From the NCBI RefSeq assembly GCF_003627095.1, contig NZ_CP032627.1:806001-870000 (forward strand): a stretch of 64,000 bases of DNA, written 5' to 3'. The DNA is from Lactococcus allomyrinae (GTDB lineage: Bacteria; Bacillota; Bacilli; Lactobacillales; Streptococcaceae). The notes under the pieces are model-generated. The model saw only the letters and a program-made list of their open reading frames with translations. It was not told the origin of the DNA and made no database searches. This document shows positions 36,640-46,416 of the stretch, piece after piece. How positions within the stretch are numbered: the stretch's first letter is position 1; each line of letters starts with the position of its first letter. The position numbers and the translations under genes were made by a program.

Positions 36640-39450
36640 TTATTGTTTATATTTTTTTAACCATGCTACTAACACCATAAATAGAACTCCTACTAAACTA
36701 AATCCAGGAGCCGAATCTCCCAGATTACCAATGATTCCTTTGGTTTCAGCTGATTGTTGTTTTTGTTCGTTCTTCTCCTGCTCTGATGAATCATTTGCTT
36801 CACTTTTCAAAGTATAAACAGGAAGAATCGTTGGATTTCCCTCAAAAAAGTTTCGACTTTCTATGACATAAGAATAAATGTAATATTTACTATTAGGGGT
36901 CAACTTTGTAAAATTTGGTGTTTTTTGCCAAATTAATTGATGATATGCCGAATCAGCTTCTGTACTGATTGCATAAATTGCTGTATGGGGGCCATCTATA
37001 GTTCGTAAAAGTGGTCGGAACCACTCATGTTTATCAATGATAGTTGAATCAATATTTAGAGTTGTTGCTGTAATTTTATTAACGATCAACTCTACAGAAG
37101 GTCCTGGAGCTTTAGTAATTTCACTATTTACTATTAAATTTTCTACTAAATAATAATTATCAGCTTGAGCACCTTCAAGTTTAGCAACATAATTATCATC
37201 AACAAGAAGTACCCCTGAACCTGAGTTTCCTGATATCTTACCATCTTCATTGCTCAGATGTTCTCCTTTTAGATTAGCCACTGTTTGAATTAACTCATCC
37301 CCTGGCAACACACCAGTAAAATTTGATTCATTGCCTTTATCAATAGAGAAAAGATGTTTACTATTTCGCTCATCAAAATTAGATAACCCATCAAAAACTT
37401 TTTTGGCAGTAATTTTGGAAACAAAAGTCACAGGTAAAGGTAAGATTTTTGCTTCTTCAAAGCTTGGTTGAAATTCAGTTGGTTCTCCATCAATCATACG
37501 AATCCCTTCAGTGTCACTATCAACAGAATCTACAAGAAGATAGTTACTGATGACATTCTTATTTATTTCACTGACACTCCAGCCTGTGGCAAAAATTTGC
37601 TGAGGAAGAATCTCTTGATTAATACCTCTTGAAACATTGCTACTTGCGAACTCTAGTGTTCCTTTATTTATACTAAGGTATACTTTATCATCTGGAATGA
37701 GATTAGCAAGCTCTGGGCACTCAAGAATGGTATTCAAGTCAATATTTTTACTTTGGTTATAGGGTTTATCATCAATTTTCCCCTTAGTCCAAGCCACTTT
37801 ACGTGGAAGGATTGTACCAGAAAATAGTGAGGATAGGAATTCTCTTTTGTCTTCTTCTCTTAGTGCATATTGATTTCCCTCTTCATCTTCGATATGGACA
37901 TCATTTATTGTCAAAGGAACATTATCAATAATCCCTGTTGGATACCAGTTGACATCAATATCATTGAAATTCCATTCTCCATCATCAACACTTACTTTGA
38001 GAACAATTGGAGAAACGGAGTTGACTGTAATTTGAGGTGCTTTTGTAATATTAGCATTTTCTCTTGTTAAGCTTTTTGTTCCATCGTAAACTTTCTCTAC
38101 ATGACCTGCTATAACATCAATATCTTCGAGCCAGAGTTCCTCTGGGTTAAATCTCATAATTTCAGCTTTTTTAAAACTTGGCTGACTCCTTACAGAATAG
38201 TTACTATTTTCAGGTGGGGATTGATTAGAAGTTGATTCAAACAACCAATCAGCCTCAATGTCCCAAACACCCACTGAAGAATCTACAAACTGGTGATTAG
38301 AAAAACTAGTCGTCAAATTAGTATTTTCTTGATTTTCCCCTTCAACAAATCCTGTCAATATTGGATTTTGAATGACTTGTTTTACCTCTGTCGTCCCATC
38401 GTATCTCTTATCCTTTACCTCTCCTGATATCCAATTTAAGGCACGTTTTGAAATACTCGCTGGTCTTACCCGATGAGTAGCTATATAATTTTCAAGTGGC
38501 TCCCAATCATAGTTGTAATATGAATCTCCCTGCCTATTCATCGCACCTTCAAAGTCAGTGCCTGAACCTGAATAATAAGGAGTGAGTTTGATGCTATCTA
38601 CATGAACTTCTAAACCATTCCCCACATCTTTCTGGAGAAATCTTGAACCGACGACATCGTTCGAGTAGATATACATATAGAACATATAGAACTGTGCCGT
38701 AAAAGGAGTATTTCCCAAATTCATACTAACAGATGCATTTGTGTTAGAAGGAGTAGCAGAGTGACTTCCATCATAAACCTTACTACTATGTCTCACATAT
38801 AGGGTTCCAAGATTAATATGTTCTTCTGTAATCTTAAAGGGGTTGATTCTTCCAGTATAAAGCTGTGTGATTATTTTTTCCCTTTCTTCCGAAGTAAGCT
38901 CAATCTCTGTATTTACTAGTTTAAAATCTGTAACATTGACTGGTTTATCAACGACATTTCCTGAACTATCGCGTTCAACACTTTGATGAGAGAAAGCAAC
39001 AGTAGCCGAGTATTCCACTGATACATCATCAATCATAATCTTAGCACGAGTATGAGTTGCAGAAGAAATTGAACTACTTCTATCGAAAATTTTTTCTATA
39101 CGCCCTGGTAGGACAGTGATATTTTTTATATCCAACAATGCAGGACTAATTTGTTTGGATAGTTCTTGTGTAGGACCAAATTCTGGGACTTGAAGTGGTA
39201 ACTGAATTTGAGGTAAGCTGGTCTCTGAATTTCTACCAGCTTTTATAGCTCTCTCTTCTTCCGTTCGAGTGCTAGGTTCCTCCTCAGAAACAATTGTTTC
39301 TGGGATTATCTTACCCTCTGTGGTTTCTGTAATTTGGAAATTATGTGAAATTTCATCATGGACGGTTGCAAGTACTGGTGAAGTTTCTGCTACTAATAAT
39401 ATTATAATCATTAACAATACTTTCACAGATTTTCCATTAAAATTATTCAT
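36640..39450 (-). CDS. secreted surface protein with YDG/MBG-type repeats
   Basis: 936 aa. A signal peptide (VLLMIIILLVAETSPVLA, cleavage after about residue 28) leads a large extracellular region with YDG-type units marked by K-x-Y/F-D-G or similar: KIFDR, KVYDGSHS, KRYDGTTE, KVYDGTKS, KVFDGLSN, spaced roughly 100-120 residues. Such beta domains occur in adhesins. The C-terminus is a hydrophobic segment plus basic tail (FSLVGVLFMVLVAWLKKYKQ) without LPxTG, so anchoring is by membrane span or an atypical signal. Accessory gene; no CTGTCAG repeat occurs in it. Exact ligand unknown. Confidence 0.75.
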   Translation of the reverse strand: MNNFNGKSVKVLLMIIILLVAETSPVLATVHDEISHNFQITETTEGKIIPETIVSEEEPSTRTEEERAIKAGRNSETSLPQIQLPLQVPEFGPTQELSKQISPALLDIKNITVLPGRIEKIFDRSSSISSATHTRAKIMIDDVSVEYSATVAFSHQSVERDSSGNVVDKPVNVTDFKLVNTEIELTSEEREKIITQLYTGRINPFKITEEHINLGTLYVRHSSKVYDGSHSATPSNTNASVSMNLGNTPFTAQFYMFYMYIYSNDVVGSRFLQKDVGNGLEVHVDSIKLTPYYSGSGTDFEGAMNRQGDSYYNYDWEPLENYIATHRVRPASISKRALNWISGEVKDKRYDGTTEVKQVIQNPILTGFVEGENQENTNLTTSFSNHQFVDSSVGVWDIEADWLFESTSNQSPPENSNYSVRSQPSFKKAEIMRFNPEELWLEDIDVIAGHVEKVYDGTKSLTRENANITKAPQITVNSVSPIVLKVSVDDGEWNFNDIDVNWYPTGIIDNVPLTINDVHIEDEEGNQYALREEDKREFLSSLFSGTILPRKVAWTKGKIDDKPYNQSKNIDLNTILECPELANLIPDDKVYLSINKGTLEFASSNVSRGINQEILPQQIFATGWSVSEINKNVISNYLLVDSVDSDTEGIRMIDGEPTEFQPSFEEAKILPLPVTFVSKITAKKVFDGLSNFDERNSKHLFSIDKGNESNFTGVLPGDELIQTVANLKGEHLSNEDGKISGNSGSGVLLVDDNYVAKLEGAQADNYYLVENLIVNSEITKAPGPSVELIVNKITATTLNIDSTIIDKHEWFRPLLRTIDGPHTAIYAISTEADSAYHQLIWQKTPNFTKLTPNSKYYIYSYVIESRNFFEGNPTILPVYTLKSEANDSSEQEKNEQKQQSAETKGIIGNLGDSAPGFSLVGVLFMVLVAWLKKYKQ

Positions 39451-39671
39451 ATTTTCTCCTTCCTTAGCTAATAGATCTTTTACAATTTATATAGTCAATT
39501 GATACCGGTATTTGATTTAGTAGTTTAGAAATCTTATAAAACAAGACATTGGAAGTAAACATTTTTTGTTTAAAATATATGAATTTGTACTTTAAATATA
39601 TCATAAAGAAATCTATTTCCTTTAAAATCATAAAAAAAAACCAAATCTTTTATATTTAGTTTTTTTATGTG

Positions 39672-40388
39672 TTATATTTTACAAAATGTTAAAAAGAGAG
39701 AATACATAATAATCATAATTGGGGTTTTATCCGTTACATCATAATCATTTATCTTATGCTTTTTCGTATAACAGTATAGTGAAACATCTGAAATTTTAGA
39801 TAAAGTATTATCAGATAAATCTGTCAAACTTATAACTTTATGATTATTATTTTTCGCATATTTAGCAAGTTCAATAATATATTGATTTTCACCTGTAAGT
39901 GATACGAAGAAAAATATTTCATCGGAGTTCAATTTTATTCGCGTTTCAATTTCATTTTGATATTCAAAAATTTGAAATTTGCTTTCCCAAACGTAAAAAT
40001 TATTCACACTGACCTTCAGTAGTAACCCTGTTTGCTCTAAGGCATAAAAGTTGACTGCTCGTGCTTTTGCCATCATATCGGCAACTTTCTTTTCTCGAAC
40101 TGCGTCAATTAGATCAAAATTTTTGTTTAAAATATATCTTTGTCCTCTTGATATATTATCCTCTGTTTCGTATTTCAAACATAATTTTAATTCTGAAAAA
40201 TTTTCATAGCCTAGTTTAGCGCAAAATCGAGTAATTGTATTTGGAGCGATGCATAATTCATTTGCTAGTGTAATGATCTTCATTTGAGAAACAGATTGTA
40301 TATTCTTTTTTATATAGTCTGTTAATTCTTCTTCGTTAAGTGTCATTTTGTATTTTATGTTTTGTACTCTATCATCGAAATTAAGCAT
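39672..40388 (-). CDS. MurR/RpiR-family transcriptional regulator
   Basis: 238 aa. The N-terminal HTH_6 region has IITLANELCIAPNTITRFCAKLGYENFSELK near residue 37-67. A degenerate SIS-like sugar-phosphate domain follows, with FFFVSLTGENQYIIELAKYA and HKVISLTDLSDNTLSKISD. GGAGGTGGAGT precedes the ATG. The family senses phosphosugars. It lies alone between the surface protein and the lipase operon; which of them it controls is not shown. The 220 bases downstream are AT-rich with no gene. Confidence 0.85.
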   Translation of the reverse strand: MLNFDDRVQNIKYKMTLNEEELTDYIKKNIQSVSQMKIITLANELCIAPNTITRFCAKLGYENFSELKLCLKYETEDNISRGQRYILNKNFDLIDAVREKKVADMMAKARAVNFYALEQTGLLLKVSVNNFYVWESKFQIFEYQNEIETRIKLNSDEIFFFVSLTGENQYIIELAKYAKNNNHKVISLTDLSDNTLSKISDVSLYCYTKKHKINDYDVTDKTPIMIIMYSLFLTFCKI

Positions 40389-40597
40389 TACTCCACCTCC
40401 CGTGAAATTATGTAAAACTAAATACTAGTATGCACCCACTCCGCTCTTTGTTGATTATAACATAATGTCAGTTTCTAACAAAAAGAAATGCAAAATGAAA
40501 GTTTTACTGTCTTCTCCTGAAGGAGCTTAAAACGATGCAATGATATAATTGATAAATATTATTAAAGAACTTTAAAAATTACTAAATAAAATCAAAA

Positions 40598-40900
40598 TTA
40601 ATTATCTAACTTACGGTTAAAATCTCGTTGTTCTTCGTCACGCGCTTCTTCGATTTGCTGCTGTTTTTTTCGAAGTTCCCAATTGTATTCTTCTACAGTC
40701 TGTTCAAAGTTTCTGTAAAAAGAATTTGACGAAGTATTGGGCAGATGATGATAAAAATTAGACACAAAATCAGAAAGTTTAGCGGTTTCTTGATAGAAGC
40801 GTTGACGATAATCATCTAACCTCTCTTCTGCTTCATTAAGCGCTCTCATTGCCACATCATGAGCTTCTTCAATCTTCCATTTTTCATTATTATTCATCAC
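40598..40900 (-). CDS. small helical protein, candidate T7SS targeting partner 2
   Basis: 100 aa, nearly all helix and charged (RALNEAEERLDDYRQRFYQE; KKQQQIEEARDEEQRDF), no signal peptide. Its ATG overlaps the preceding gene's stop by four bases. Size, charge pattern and position fit the small WXG100/Lap-like helical partners (DUF3958/DUF5344 type) that bind the helical domain of LXG or TslA-type toxins and dock them on the type VII machine. Assignment is by context and composition, not by a diagnostic motif. Confidence 0.6.
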   Translation of the reverse strand: MMNNNEKWKIEEAHDVAMRALNEAEERLDDYRQRFYQETAKLSDFVSNFYHHLPNTSSNSFYRNFEQTVEEYNWELRKKQQQIEEARDEEQRDFNRKLDN

Positions 40901-41205
40901 TCCGCTCCTTCGATTGGACTTTTGAGCTTAGGTTTTTTCAAGGTATGACTGAGATATTCATTAGCAGCATCTGCTCCTTTACCTTCTAGCCCAGATTTTA
41001 AATGTGAAACTAGACGATTAGAGGTAAAATCTTTCATTTCTGATGATTGCTGAGTCAGTTTTTGAGATAATTCTATGTTTTCATTCGATATTTCCGCTTT
41101 TTTCGCTGATAAAATAGCAAGTATAGCTGTACGTTCTTGTTCTTTCATCGCCGCAGAAAATTGATTATCCAACCAGTCGGTGTCTAAGTAAGGATTATTT
41201 GTCAT
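40897..41205 (-). CDS. small helical protein, candidate T7SS targeting partner 1
   Basis: 102 aa from ATG 41205 (MTNNPYLDTDWLDNQFSAAMK); another ATG four codons upstream (41217) has GGGGGAAATAGG before it and cannot be excluded. Two long amphipathic helices are predicted around LSAKKAEISNENIELSQKL, followed by a basic C-terminus. It begins within a few bases of the lipase stop and overlaps the next gene, so the three are co-translated. Proposed role: heterodimer with the downstream 100-aa protein binding the lipase C-terminal domain. Confidence 0.6.
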   Translation of the reverse strand: MTNNPYLDTDWLDNQFSAAMKEQERTAILAILSAKKAEISNENIELSQKLTQQSSEMKDFTSNRLVSHLKSGLEGKGADAANEYLSHTLKKPKLKSPIEGAE

Positions 41206-41218
41206 TGCTTCCCACATC

Positions 41219-42880
41219 CTATTTCCCCCAATTCGTTTGAACTTTTGCTAACATATCGTTGAAACCAGCGGCACCTTCTTTATCCGTTTCCTGAATTTTT
41301 TGAGAGATACTCATCAAAGTTTCGGAAAATTGCTCAAGGTTCATTTGAAATTTTGATGCCGCTCTATTTGTATCATCTTCTAGACTCTCATCCCAAAAAT
41401 TATTCATCTGAAAGTCAGAAAGGAGCATTTCAATTTCGTAAAACTCTAAATAATGTGCAATATTGAAAGCAGATTCTCTCCCTGTAGAAATAGAGTTTTG
41501 AACTTTTTCTTTTGAAGTTGAAAGGGTACTTTTGATTTTTGTGACATAATCTTCTGCGGAGAGAACTGCATCTTGAGCTACCGTTTGTAAAAGCTCGGCT
41601 CGCAAGACTACTTTTTGACTACTACTAGCACTTTGAATTTGACTTTGAAGTTTGGGAATAGCTTGCTCGTCCCATTTTTTAGCTTCTTTCTTAGCCTTTT
41701 TTACGATTTCTTTGTAAGAATTATCAAATTCATCATAAATTTCCTTAGCTTGAGCAGCTGTCATACCTAGCGCCATTAATCCAGTCACACCTCCAGAAAG
41801 TGCCGTTAATAGAAGTGTTGTGGGAACACTTACAGCCACTAGGCCTTTAAGTTTACTCAATGTTGTATCAATAAGCGAGGCAAGATTATGACCTGCAACT
41901 AACATTTCGGGATGAAAGCTGGCTGAAGCAACTAGAGGGAACCCATTTGCACCCATCTGAAATTCTCCAAAATCATGAGCACTTGATTTATCAAATGTGG
42001 TCGTAAAATTAAGCGGAACGATAATGTTGACATGACCAAACTGTTCTTTCAGAGGAGCTGTCCGATTGAGCATACTCACTATGTCCAGCGGATTAACATA
42101 GTAGGTTGTTTTATCGCCCAATGCCCTAATCTGTTGGTCAGAAAGTCCCATATTTTTTAAACTTTGTGTGACATCTGGTCCATCAAAGAGAACGATGTTT
42201 CCTAAGCGGTTAATTGCGCTTGGGTCATCTTTAATCAGCTGGGCAGCTCCTTGTGCTGAAACCATTGTTCCAAGTGAATGACCTGTGATATTCAATTTGA
42301 CATTTGGAGCTTGCGCGGATAATTCTGCAATTTTTTCTTTCATTGCAGTTGTTGCGAGTTTAGCTTGAGGAATATGAGCATTATTTAAAGCAAAATTTCC
42401 ATCATTGTATACCCAGTCGTTAAGATTTTCGACACTTATGGCATCACTACCACGGATGGCAAGATAGGCTTTCTTAGTTTCTTGATTTACAGTTGACGTA
42501 TCAGTCAGGAAATAAGCATTGAACCCAGCTTTTTCATCCGTAAGTAATCCTTTTTGATAGGTACTCGTAGTATAACTTTCGGTATGATATCCACCATTTG
42601 GATTGGGAATACTTAGGCTTGTTTTCACATCAACTGTATGCACTGTGGGATCTGGTTGGAGGTAGACTATACCATTATTAGGAAGTTTTTCTCCGCCTTG
42701 AGTTGTCTGATAAACTGGTTTTTCTTTTGTACCAATATTTGTAGTTTTAGACTTGGAAAAATTAAAATATTGTGAAGTATCTTTATTACTTTTTGGAGGA
42801 AAATTATTAGGTCTATTACCTGTATATGCAGATTCCGCTAAATCTGCATAAATATTATTAAAGTTTTCTAAATTACTCAT
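41219..42880 (-). CDS. lipase with C-terminal helical domain, candidate T7SS effector (TslA-like)
   Basis: 553 aa from ATG 42880. The N-terminal half is an alpha/beta hydrolase of the lipase-3 type: AYLAIRGSDAISVENLNDWVYN near residue 140, nucleophile elbow ITGHSLGTMVS with Ser202, and a likely catalytic Asp in NIVLFDGPDV or YVNPLDIVS. A hydrophobic stretch (residues ~345-380) joins a coiled, charged C-terminal half that ends in MLAKVQTNWGK. No signal peptide. This order, enzyme first and helical secretion domain last, is that of the S. aureus T7SS lipase TslA. The ATG overlaps the stop of the upstream membrane protein by eight bases; two small helical genes follow. Confidence 0.7.
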   Translation of the reverse strand: MSNLENFNNIYADLAESAYTGNRPNNFPPKSNKDTSQYFNFSKSKTTNIGTKEKPVYQTTQGGEKLPNNGIVYLQPDPTVHTVDVKTSLSIPNPNGGYHTESYTTSTYQKGLLTDEKAGFNAYFLTDTSTVNQETKKAYLAIRGSDAISVENLNDWVYNDGNFALNNAHIPQAKLATTAMKEKIAELSAQAPNVKLNITGHSLGTMVSAQGAAQLIKDDPSAINRLGNIVLFDGPDVTQSLKNMGLSDQQIRALGDKTTYYVNPLDIVSMLNRTAPLKEQFGHVNIIVPLNFTTTFDKSSAHDFGEFQMGANGFPLVASASFHPEMLVAGHNLASLIDTTLSKLKGLVAVSVPTTLLLTALSGGVTGLMALGMTAAQAKEIYDEFDNSYKEIVKKAKKEAKKWDEQAIPKLQSQIQSASSSQKVVLRAELLQTVAQDAVLSAEDYVTKIKSTLSTSKEKVQNSISTGRESAFNIAHYLEFYEIEMLLSDFQMNNFWDESLEDDTNRAASKFQMNLEQFSETLMSISQKIQETDKEGAAGFNDMLAKVQTNWGK

Positions 42881-43325
42881 ACCCTTTCTGACCTCCATCT
42901 ACTGTAAAAGATTGAGATAAATCAACGGCTTTTATACTAGGTATATCATTAGTATTGTCTAAAGTGAAATCTAATGAAAAGTTTGAATCCTTTATATGAT
43001 TGAATCCTCCAGAAATTGTTAACCATGTGCTAGAACTGATGGGACCTCCTCCTTCTTGTACTTGAATAGACTCCCAATCCCACTGAATACTTTTAATTTG
43101 ATGTTCAGAACTTTGAGTCTTGTTTTGACTCATGACAAATTCCGTCATTTCTTTTTCATGTTTTTTAAGATAATCAACTTGCATTTGTCGAGTGCTCTCT
43201 TTTGATTGTGCTGTAAAGTTTTTTGTTAAAAAAAGATCGAAAGGTGTTTGTGTCATGATGATTCCTCCTGCGATTAAAATGACTGGGATAGTAACTCCTA
43301 ATATTATTTTATTTCGTTTTTTCAT
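42873..43325 (-). CDS. membrane-anchored small protein, candidate lipase immunity protein
   Basis: 150 aa from ATG 43325, with GGAGAGAG upstream. One N-terminal transmembrane segment (IILGVTIPVILIAGGIIM) and an extracellular domain of about 120 residues. It lacks a lipobox Cys, so it is not a lipoprotein. First in the lipase operon and overlapping the lipase start. A surface-exposed product next to a secreted lipase is the usual arrangement of immunity proteins (the S. aureus TilA is a lipoprotein). Function inferred from position only. Confidence 0.55.
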   Translation of the reverse strand: MKKRNKIILGVTIPVILIAGGIIMTQTPFDLFLTKNFTAQSKESTRQMQVDYLKKHEKEMTEFVMSQNKTQSSEHQIKSIQWDWESIQVQEGGGPISSSTWLTISGGFNHIKDSNFSLDFTLDNTNDIPSIKAVDLSQSFTVDGGQKGYE

Positions 43326-43375
43326 AACTCTCTCCATGTCTGTTTTTAACAACTTGTTGTTTTATAATTACATTC

Positions 43376-43404
43376 ATTTTACATTGTTTTTTTTGATTTT
43401 TCAA
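43376..43404 (-). promoter_or_regulatory. sigma-A promoter of the lipase operon
   Basis: Minus strand TTGAAA (43404-43399), 17-base spacer, TAAAAT (43381-43376), 50 bases before the first gene. Confidence 0.7.
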
Positions 43405-43442
43405 TAAATAGTGGCATATTAACTAATCTAAATTGAGATATA

Positions 43443-43472
43443 AAAAAGTTACTCCTATTTAGAGTAACTTTT
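43443..43472 (-). terminator. guaC terminator
   Basis: AAAAGTTACTC pairs with GAGTAACTTTT across a short AT loop, running into TTTTTTA on the minus strand, about 140 bases after guaC. Confidence 0.82.
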
Positions 43473-43614
43473 CATTTTGATATTTAAAATTTAACCACCT
43501 ATATTTATACTCTTTTGTATCACAATTATTCATCAAAAGATATTTCAAAGTCGATATAATTTAATTTTCAAGGATAAGTTTAAGAAGCTTTGAACACTGA
43601 TTTTAAATAATGTT

Positions 43615-44604
43615 TTAAATCGTATCACCATTCCAAATCGAATTTTTGACTACAACATAATCCACTTTTGTCAAGGCACTCAAATCTCGTCCGCCAGCGT
43701 AGGAAATCGAGCTTTGCAAATCTTCTTGCATTTCTTTCAAGGTGTCTTTTAGTGAACCTTTATGTGGCAATAGAATTTTCTTTCCTTCGACATTTTTGTG
43801 CTCACCTTTTTGATATTCAGAAGCTGAACCAAAGTATTCTTTGAAAAGTTGACCATCTTTTTCTACTGTTTTTCCCGGAGACTCTTCATGAGCAGCAAAG
43901 AGAGAACCAATCATTACCATCGTTGCCCCCATGCGAACTGATTTTGCAATATCTCCATTTGTACGAATGCCACCGTCCGCAATGATTGGCTTGCTTGCAG
44001 CTTTTGCACACCATCTTACCGCAGCAAGCTGCCAGCCCCCTGTACCAAAACCAGTTTTGACTTTTGTGATACAAACTTTACCTGGGCCAATTCCAACTTT
44101 GGTCGCATCTGCTCCTGCATTTTCGAGTTCACGCACAGCCTCTGGTGTACCAACATTTCCAGCAATGACAAAAGATTGTGGCATTAGGCGTTTAATGAGT
44201 CGAATTGTTTTGATGACACTCTCGGCATGACCATGCGCAATATCAATCGTGATGTATTCTGGAATCACTGCTTGTGCTGACATTTCACGAATAAAGGCGT
44301 GTTCTTCTGCTTTCACGCCAACTGAAATTGAGGCAATGAGTCCTTGTCCATGCATTTTTTTGATGAATGCTAAACGATTTTCTGCTTCAAAACGGTGCAT
44401 GATGTAAAAGTAGCCTTCTTTTGCTAACATTTCCGCTATTTTATCATCAATAATTGTTTGCATATTTGCAGGCACTACAGGGAGTTTGAAAGTAAATTTC
44501 CCAAGAGTTACAGATGTATCAGCTTCTGAACGACTGTTGATGACACATTTGTTCGGAATAAGCTGAATATCCTCGTAATCAAATACTGAGTTTAAACTAT
44601 TCAT
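43615..44604 (-). CDS. guaC: GMP reductase
   Basis: NADPH-dependent deamination of GMP to IMP in purine salvage; IMPDH/GMPR TIM barrel of 329 aa. The catalytic Cys lies in [22 protein letters not shown] near residue 175; [22 protein letters not shown] and [12 protein letters not shown] follow. There are no CBS domains, distinguishing it from IMPDH. GGAGAAC precedes the ATG. Alone between terminator and its own promoter. Confidence 0.95.
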   Translation of the reverse strand: MNSLNSVFDYEDIQLIPNKCVINSRSEADTSVTLGKFTFKLPVVPANMQTIIDDKIAEMLAKEGYFYIMHRFEAENRLAFIKKMHGQGLIASISVGVKAEEHAFIREMSAQAVIPEYITIDIAHGHAESVIKTIRLIKRLMPQSFVIAGNVGTPEAVRELENAGADATKVGIGPGKVCITKVKTGFGTGGWQLAAVRWCAKAASKPIIADGGIRTNGDIAKSVRMGATMVMIGSLFAAHEESPGKTVEKDGQLFKEYFGSASEYQKGEHKNVEGKKILLPHKGSLKDTLKEMQEDLQSSISYAGGRDLSALTKVDYVVVKNSIWNGDTI

Positions 44605-44672
44605 ATTTTGTTCTCCATAAATGAAAGATTTACAGAAAGACCGACCAAGCCTGTGGCTTCGCTAGTTGAGTG

Positions 44673-44701
44673 ATTTTATATTAACTTAATGAATTTTTCA
44701 A
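44673..44701 (-). promoter_or_regulatory. sigma-A promoter of guaC
   Basis: Minus strand TTGAAA (44701-44696), 17-base spacer, TAAAAT (44678-44673). The short leader contains a small AAGCC-ACA-GGCTT hairpin. Confidence 0.7.
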
Positions 44702-44840
44702 GCTCAAAAGTTATAAAAATAAAATCTCTGCCACTCAACTTTCCTTATTCATTTTACCTTAAACAATCGGTTTTTTCTATTTATTTTATTGTTTTCATTA
44801 TATATTGGCAAAAATAATTCGTCATTTCCGAACTTTTTAT

Positions 44841-44867
44841 AAAAAATACTGACAGAAAGCTGTCAGT
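44841..44867 (-). terminator. terminator of lit (CTGTCAG palindrome)
   Basis: ACTGACAG-cttt-CTGTCAGT stem followed by ATTTTTT on the minus strand, immediately after the stop codon at 44869. Confidence 0.85.
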
Positions 44868-44868
44868 G

Positions 44869-45534
44869 CTATTTTTTTCTGAAATTAAATCCTCGTCGAT
44901 AGATGATAAAGAATAGGAGTTCATAAACGAGAATGAAAATCAAAAAAGTGTGCATAAAAAATTGTTCTGGTAAAACATTGATAATCGGGTCAGTTGAAGG
45001 ATCAAATAACCAACTGTTATCACGAAATAGGACTTCGTGAAAAATGACAAAAAACTGGTCAAAGCCGATGAGCAGGGCAAATAATCCAGCAACAATAGGT
45101 AAGCCCATGACAATTCTCAAACCATTATGGAAAAAGAGTGAGAGATTTTCTTTCACAAAAATGACAAAAGCTGGAATCAGAACAATTGTCAAACTTAGCG
45201 TCAGCATAAACAACATTTTGACTTCCGCAAAATGCTCAAGACCACTCGCTGATGAAGGAAAATCGGGCATATGGAGCTGACCAATAAATGGATTGAGAAG
45301 GTAATTCATCAGCACAAGAAAATTATGCCACAAGCGCATAGCTGACATTTGTGCCAAATCAGCAAGGTGATACCATGACATTTCTAAGGCAAATAACGGA
45401 ATGGAGAGGATAATCGTTAATGTAACTGACAGGGCAATAATCCATAACACACTTAGCCCAAAAATAAATTTATCTCGCATATATTTCTTATATTTTCTTC
45501 TGATCATCTTGTCAGTATGCTGACAGAAGTTCAT
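44869..45534 (-). CDS. lit: lipoprotein intramolecular transacylase family protein (DUF1461/TIGR01906)
   Basis: Integral membrane protein of up to 221 aa with about five helices. Family-typical stretches are the extracellular loop around SAMRLWHNFLVLMNYLLNPF, GLEHFAEVKMLF with a conserved His and Lys, and FVIFHEVLFRDNSWLFDPSTD with its His. Lit enzymes move an acyl chain onto the N-terminal Cys of lipoproteins to give the lyso form. The start is uncertain: ATG at 45534 has AGAAG upstream, but a later ATG at 45480 (MRDKFIFGLS) is possible, and the extra N-terminus is encoded by a CTGTCAG repeat. Upstream nagD-like gene may be co-transcribed. Confidence 0.75.
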   Translation of the reverse strand: MNFCQHTDKMIRRKYKKYMRDKFIFGLSVLWIIALSVTLTIILSIPLFALEMSWYHLADLAQMSAMRLWHNFLVLMNYLLNPFIGQLHMPDFPSSASGLEHFAEVKMLFMLTLSLTIVLIPAFVIFVKENLSLFFHNGLRIVMGLPIVAGLFALLIGFDQFFVIFHEVLFRDNSWLFDPSTDPIINVLPEQFFMHTFLIFILVYELLFFIIYRRGFNFRKK

Positions 45535-45548
45535 TTTCTTCTAATAAT

Positions 45549-45570
45549 TTCTGTCAGTACACTGACAGAA
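45549..45570. repeat. CTGTCAG palindrome between nagD-like gene and lit
   Basis: TTCTGTCAGTACACTGACAGAA with a second, similar palindrome at about 45509-45528 inside the lit N-terminus. T tracts are short, so termination here would be weak. Confidence 0.6.
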
Positions 45571-45622
45571 GTTCATGATTATATTTAGAGCTTATCCTTA
45601 AACTGATGGAAACTCTTGCGGG

Positions 45623-46396
45623 TCAAACGTCCCATTCATCAAGATTTGAAACAACATAAGTTGGCGCAATTGGAAGTTCTGGCACTTCTTCTGGTTTAGT
45701 AAAACCTGTCGTAACAAGCAAACTATCAATACCGTTGTTAATCCCTGTACGAATGTCTGTCAAATAGTTATCACCAACCATCAGAATATCTGATTTTTCA
45801 AACCCTAATTTGCTGACTGCTTTTTCGGTAATGATTGCTTCTGGTTTTCCGATAATCGTTGCTTTGACACGTGTGGCAGCCTCAATCATCTTGATCAAAG
45901 CTCCTGCTCCAGGAGTCAAACCTCGCTCACTTGGCAAATTCAAGTCAGGATTTGTCCCGATAAATGTTGCTCCATTATGAATGGCAAGCGTCGCTAAAAC
46001 CAACATCTCATAGGTCAGATCTGTATCAAGCGCAACAACGACATAGGCAGGATTTTCACGTTCTTTTTTGTATCCCGCCTCATAGATTGCTTCTTTTAAA
46101 CCATCTTCACCAATGATATAAACCGTTTTTTCTAATCCCAAATCATTCATATAATCAACTGTTGCAAGACTTGCTGTATAAATACTTGAAAGAGCTGTAT
46201 CAATGTTAAACTTGTCATGCAGTCGTTTTTGAACAACTCGAGGTGTTTTTGTCGTGTTATTTGTCAACAGAAGATAGGGAATTCCCGCCGCTTGCAAACG
46301 ATGAATAAAATTTTCACCAGCAGGAATCCGTTCATTACCAAGATAAATTGTGCCATCAAGGTCAATCAAATAACCTTTATACTTTTTATTTGTCAT
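45623..46396 (-). CDS. HAD-superfamily phosphatase, NagD/AraL type
   Basis: 257 aa, class IIA HAD hydrolase (TIGR01457 type). The Asp nucleophile is in [32 protein letters not shown] and [25 protein letters not shown] complete the active site. It dephosphorylates sugar phosphates or nucleotides; the true substrate is unknown. It starts 20 bases after the thioesterase gene, so they are an operon. Confidence 0.92.
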   Translation of the reverse strand: MTNKKYKGYLIDLDGTIYLGNERIPAGENFIHRLQAAGIPYLLLTNNTTKTPRVVQKRLHDKFNIDTALSSIYTASLATVDYMNDLGLEKTVYIIGEDGLKEAIYEAGYKKERENPAYVVVALDTDLTYEMLVLATLAIHNGATFIGTNPDLNLPSERGLTPGAGALIKMIEAATRVKATIIGKPEAIITEKAVSKLGFEKSDILMVGDNYLTDIRTGINNGIDSLLVTTGFTKPEEVPELPIAPTYVVSNLDEWDV

Positions 46397-46416
46397 TTTA
46401 ATTTCTTTCTCATTTT

